Source: Azospirillum picis (lineage in GTDB: Bacteria > Pseudomonadota > Alphaproteobacteria > Azospirillales > Azospirillaceae). From it: 64,000 bases of DNA. The notes under the pieces were generated by a model. It saw nothing but the letters and a program-made list of their open reading frames with translations. It searched no databases and was not told where the DNA came from. How positions within the stretch are numbered: position 1 is the first letter of the stretch; each line of letters starts with the position of its first letter. Location: contig NZ_JAGINO010000020.1 in NCBI RefSeq assembly GCF_017876115.1, forward strand, positions 62,001 to 126,000. Reading direction: 5' to 3'. Made by a program: the position numbers and the translations under genes. Of the stretch, positions 61,127 to 64,000 are shown one piece after another.

Positions 61127-62236
61127 TTAGAAAGCGAAGCGGGTGTCCCACAGGACGATGTTGGCGTCGTTGTTCAGGCCAGCCGACTTGTTGTCGACAT
61201 AGCTGTACTCGAGGCCGGTGGTCAGGCCCGGGGCGACGGTGTAGGTCACGCCGGCCTGGTAGATGTGGGCGCGGGAGTCTTCGGCGGCAGTGGCGGCACC
61301 GAACGCGACGTTCGAACCACGGGCGTCGGTGTAGGTCGCGGCCAGCAGGATCGGGCCCAGGGTGTAGTTGGCGCCGACGATCCAGACCTGGTTGTCGCGC
61401 ACGCCGGTGTGGCCGGTGGCGTAGCCGCTGTCGCCGCTGAAGGCGTAGCTGCCGCCGAACTTGAAGCCGGCGAAGGAGACGTTGGCGCCGGCATGGACCG
61501 ACGACAGGTCCTCGAAGCCCGCATCGGCCTTGGCGAAGGCATAGGCGGCGCTGGCCTCGATGCCGAAGCCGCTGAACTCACCCTTGTAGGTGGCCTGGAC
61601 CTCACCGAGGTCGCGGTAGCCGGTGGTGTTCTTCACCCGGTTGATGCCGGTGTTGGAGCTGCCGAACATCGGCGTATAGGACGCGCCGAGCTGGAAGCCG
61701 GCAAAGCTCGGGGTCAGGTAGATGAACTTGGTGCTGGCATCGCCCGACTCGAGCGTGCGCAGGTTGCCGACCACGTAGGGCAGCGGCGCTTCGATGCCGC
61801 GGCGGTCGCTCGAGGCGTAGTAGTTGGCGAACCAGCCGTCCGGCGAACCGGAGATGCCGTCGACGTTCGGGCTGATGATGCCGTATTCGTCGGCCAGGTT
61901 GTTGATCACGCCAGCCTGCACGGTGCCGAAGCTGCCGTTGACGAAGATGAACGCGCGGTCGTTGTCGGTGTTGCGGGTGCCGCTGGAGGCGCGGACGCGC
62001 AGGCGGGCACCATATTCCAGACCGTTGTCGGCCTTGGCGGTCGGCGTGATGTTCAGGCGGAAGCGGTTGGCGAACTCCGTCGAACGGAGCCCTTCGTCGC
62101 GATCCTGGTCGACGTAGGCGCCCTGGAAGAAGGCGTCGCCGCCCATGATGATGTCGAACTTGGACTGGGCCGAGGCGGTGCCGCAGCCGGCGGCGAGGGC
62201 AACGGCGGCGCAGCCGATGACGAGAGAGCGCTTCAT
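61127..62236 (-). CDS. Outer-membrane porin
   Basis: A 369-residue general porin of the Porin_4/OmpC-like type. Signal peptide MKRSLVIGCAAVALAAGCGT, ASAQ; alternating strands (DNGLEYGARLRVRASSGTRN, GFQLGASYTPMFG) and a C-terminal Phe (WDTRFAF) required for barrel assembly. Start at 62236. Close in sequence to the next porin; they are paralogues. Confidence 0.92.
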   Translation of the reverse strand: MKRSLVIGCAAVALAAGCGTASAQSKFDIIMGGDAFFQGAYVDQDRDEGLRSTEFANRFRLNITPTAKADNGLEYGARLRVRASSGTRNTDNDRAFIFVNGSFGTVQAGVINNLADEYGIISPNVDGISGSPDGWFANYYASSDRRGIEAPLPYVVGNLRTLESGDASTKFIYLTPSFAGFQLGASYTPMFGSSNTGINRVKNTTGYRDLGEVQATYKGEFSGFGIEASAAYAFAKADAGFEDLSSVHAGANVSFAGFKFGGSYAFSGDSGYATGHTGVRDNQVWIVGANYTLGPILLAATYTDARGSNVAFGAATAAEDSRAHIYQAGVTYTVAPGLTTGLEYSYVDNKSAGLNNDANIVLWDTRFAF

Positions 62237-62672
62237 GGATTGTCCATCCTTTTGGCGGTCGCCCCGTTGCCGGGGCTTGGCAGTTGTCTTTGTGACTTGA
62301 CTAAAACGCGCCTTGCGATGCGCGGCAAGTGGCAAAGTGTCATCCAACTCTCTCATCCGCCACATAGTTGCAGCAAAGGCACACGGCTAAACCTTTGAAA
62401 TCAATGCACGAGTACTGTCTGCCGCATTTCTGGCGCGTTTTCTGCTCGCCGTTTATGCGAATGTGTCAAAAAATGGGCACCGATTTCCGGGCCGGGATGC
62501 GCTGTCGAACACCAGGCCGTGTCGGGTGGCCGGTCTGGAAAGCTGCACATGGCGGTCCCATTCGGCCCGGTCCGACATTTGCCATCAGGGCGCACGCCAG
62601 CCTCGAAAGCGGCGTTCCGTCGGCAGCTCCTATCGACCGGACCAGCCGCGGCCAACCCCATAAACAAAAAAA
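62237..62672. other. Upstream region of the first porin
   Basis: Presumed promoter and 5' leader; I see no gene. The stretch is less GC-rich near 62,290-62,400. Confidence 0.4.
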
Positions 62673-62696
62673 GAGCGGTGGCCGAAGCCACCGCTC
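62673..62696 (-). terminator. Terminator of the second porin
   Basis: GAGCGGTGGC-cgaa-GCCACCGCTC, with a T-run on the minus strand (A-run at 62,666-62,672 on the plus strand). Confidence 0.9.
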
Positions 62697-62731
62697 TCCT
62701 GTCCTTGCCGGACGTTCGATCGGAAGACCGA

Positions 62732-63901
62732 TTAGAACGCCAGGACCGAGCGAACCAGCACGACATCGCCTTCGTCGTCGCGACCGACAACGTCGGACTC
62801 GGCCTTGAAGTGATCGTACTGAGCCTGCAGGGTCAGGCCCGGGGCGACGGTGTAGCCCGCACCAGCCTCGATGACCTTCAGCTTGCGGTCGCCGGCGACG
62901 ACGGCGGAACCGGCGTCCTTGCCGACCTTGTAGTTCACACCGACGACGATCGGGCCGGTGGTGTACTGGCCGCCGACAACCCAGACGCGAGCGTCCTGGG
63001 TGTCCACGCCCGGAGCACGGTTCTGACCCGACTTGCCGTAGTCGAGGTAGCTGCCGCCGAGGCTGAAGCCGGCGTAGCCGACCTGCGCACCGGCCTGCCA
63101 AGCGCCGAGGTCCTTGTAGTTGGTGCCCGGGGCGTCTTCACCGGCCTTGCCCCAGAAGTAACCGGCGCTGGCCTTCACGGTGATGCCGCCGAAGGTGTTG
63201 TTGTAGTTGGCGCCGACTTCCACCAGGTCGGTGAAGATGAACGCGCTGCTACCGGCCGGCTTCACACGGTCGACGGAGGTGTTCGAGCTGTCGTTGCGCG
63301 GGGTGTAGCTGGCACCGAGCTGCAGGCCGGCGAAGCGCGGCGAGAAGTACACGACCTTCGTCGCGTTGTTCTCGACGGTCATCGACTGGGTCAGGATGCT
63401 GCCGCGGTTCAGCGTGGCCAGGCCGCCGTTGATGTCCGCGCCGGCAACGCCGACGTTGGCGGCGCCACCGGTGGCGTTGCCGCCGATCCAGGCGGTGATG
63501 CCGTCATAGATGGCGAGCGGCAGGTAGTCCTGCGGGGCGGTGACGTAGGTCTCGTCGTTGAACGAGTTGGTCACACCCATGCGGACCTGACCGAAGGTGC
63601 CCTGCGCGAAGATGTAGGCGCGGTCGGCATCGGTGTTGCGGCTGCCGTCGCTGGCGCGCAGACGCATGCGGGCACCGTACTCCAGGCCGTTGTCGGCCTT
63701 GGCGGACGGGATGATGTTGATGCGCATGCGGTTGCGGAACTCGGTCGAACGGAGGCCTTCGTCGCGGTCCTGGTCGACCCAGCCACCTTCGAAGTAGGCG
63801 TCGCCGCCGACCTTGACTTCAAACTTGGCCTGGGCGTTGGCGGCGCCAGCGCCGAGAGCGAGAGCGGCGGCGGCAGCGCCGGCCAGCAGATAACGGTTCA
63901 T
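62732..63901 (-). CDS. Outer-membrane porin
   Basis: A 389-residue porin, paralogue of the preceding gene. Signal peptide MNRYLLAGAAAAALALGAGA, ANAQ; shared block VDQDRDEGLRSTEFRNRMRI; long loop near residues 130-170 (GNATGGAANVGVAGADINGG); C-terminal Phe (LVRSVLAF). Own terminator, so expressed separately. Confidence 0.92.
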   Translation of the reverse strand: MNRYLLAGAAAAALALGAGAANAQAKFEVKVGGDAYFEGGWVDQDRDEGLRSTEFRNRMRINIIPSAKADNGLEYGARMRLRASDGSRNTDADRAYIFAQGTFGQVRMGVTNSFNDETYVTAPQDYLPLAIYDGITAWIGGNATGGAANVGVAGADINGGLATLNRGSILTQSMTVENNATKVVYFSPRFAGLQLGASYTPRNDSSNTSVDRVKPAGSSAFIFTDLVEVGANYNNTFGGITVKASAGYFWGKAGEDAPGTNYKDLGAWQAGAQVGYAGFSLGGSYLDYGKSGQNRAPGVDTQDARVWVVGGQYTTGPIVVGVNYKVGKDAGSAVVAGDRKLKVIEAGAGYTVAPGLTLQAQYDHFKAESDVVGRDDEGDVVLVRSVLAF

Positions 63902-64000
63902 GATTGTTGCCTCCATCCTGGCAGCAGATGTTTCAGCCTGGTTGACGTCCTGGCTGAGACTTTCGTACGCACCCCCGCCCTTGCCAGCAAGCGGCAAATC

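Overview
The window is high-GC alphaproteobacterial chromosome. The mix of two adjacent Porin_4-type porins, a PA0069-type radical SAM protein, a TIGR03862 flavoprotein, an SH3 periplasmic protein and an OxyR-like regulator suggests a Rhodospirillales member such as Azospirillum. This is inferred from protein style only; no search was run.

Region 1 (1-17,100) is a complete type I-E CRISPR-Cas locus, all on the + strand. After an MFS transporter and a small hypothetical gene comes CRISPR array 1 (19 repeats), then cas3, an intergenic stretch, the operon cse1-cse2-cas7-cas5e-cas6e-cas1-cas2 with overlapping stop/start codons, and array 2 (46 repeats). Both arrays have the leader on the left and share a ~43-bp leader end with a TTGACA box; leader 2 begins inside the cas2 stop codon. 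The cas3-cse1 gap holds a degenerate repeat / 32-nt pseudo-spacer / repeat unit on the exact 61-nt grid of the arrays. The first 10 nt of that pseudo-spacer match DNA upstream of cse1 except at position 6, a position type I-E crRNAs do not read. This is the layout of a CreR/CreA-type regulatory RNA that would turn Cascade on its own operon, and it is the most interesting signal here. The old end of array 2 carries a small palindromic insertion inside one repeat, decayed repeats and, farther on, a fossil copy of the cas5e-cas6e junction.

Region 2 (17,200-31,710) is ordinary chromosome: a lipoprotein, an OxyR-like LysR regulator divergent from nhaA, a helix-turn-helix protein, a radical SAM protein, ahcY behind a perfect 16-bp palindrome, a flavoprotein, envelope proteins, a ribbon-helix-helix protein, a HAD hydrolase, a glycosyltransferase, an alpha/beta hydrolase and tRNA-Ser(GGA).

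Region 3 (31,693-46,639) is an integrated element of about 15 kb between 20-bp direct repeats of the tRNA-Ser 3' end. It has a P4-type integrase, AlpA, a primase-helicase, divergent regulators with operators, and a full HK97-like head and packaging set (portal, fused protease-capsid, HNH, TerS, TerL), but no tail or lysis genes. This is the make-up of a capsid-forming phage-inducible chromosomal island (cf-PICI). It also carries an AT-rich membrane gene and two clusters of a 9-bp iteron, GGGGACGCT, in opposite orientation.

Region 4 (46,640-64,000) is chromosome again: an SDR oxidoreductase divergent from an AraC regulator, a MarR regulator with its palindrome, a fumarylacetoacetate hydrolase, exonuclease III, a histidine phosphatase, a DUF882 peptidase, an OmpR-type response regulator, ribA, an L,D-transpeptidase, a YggS protein and two porins.
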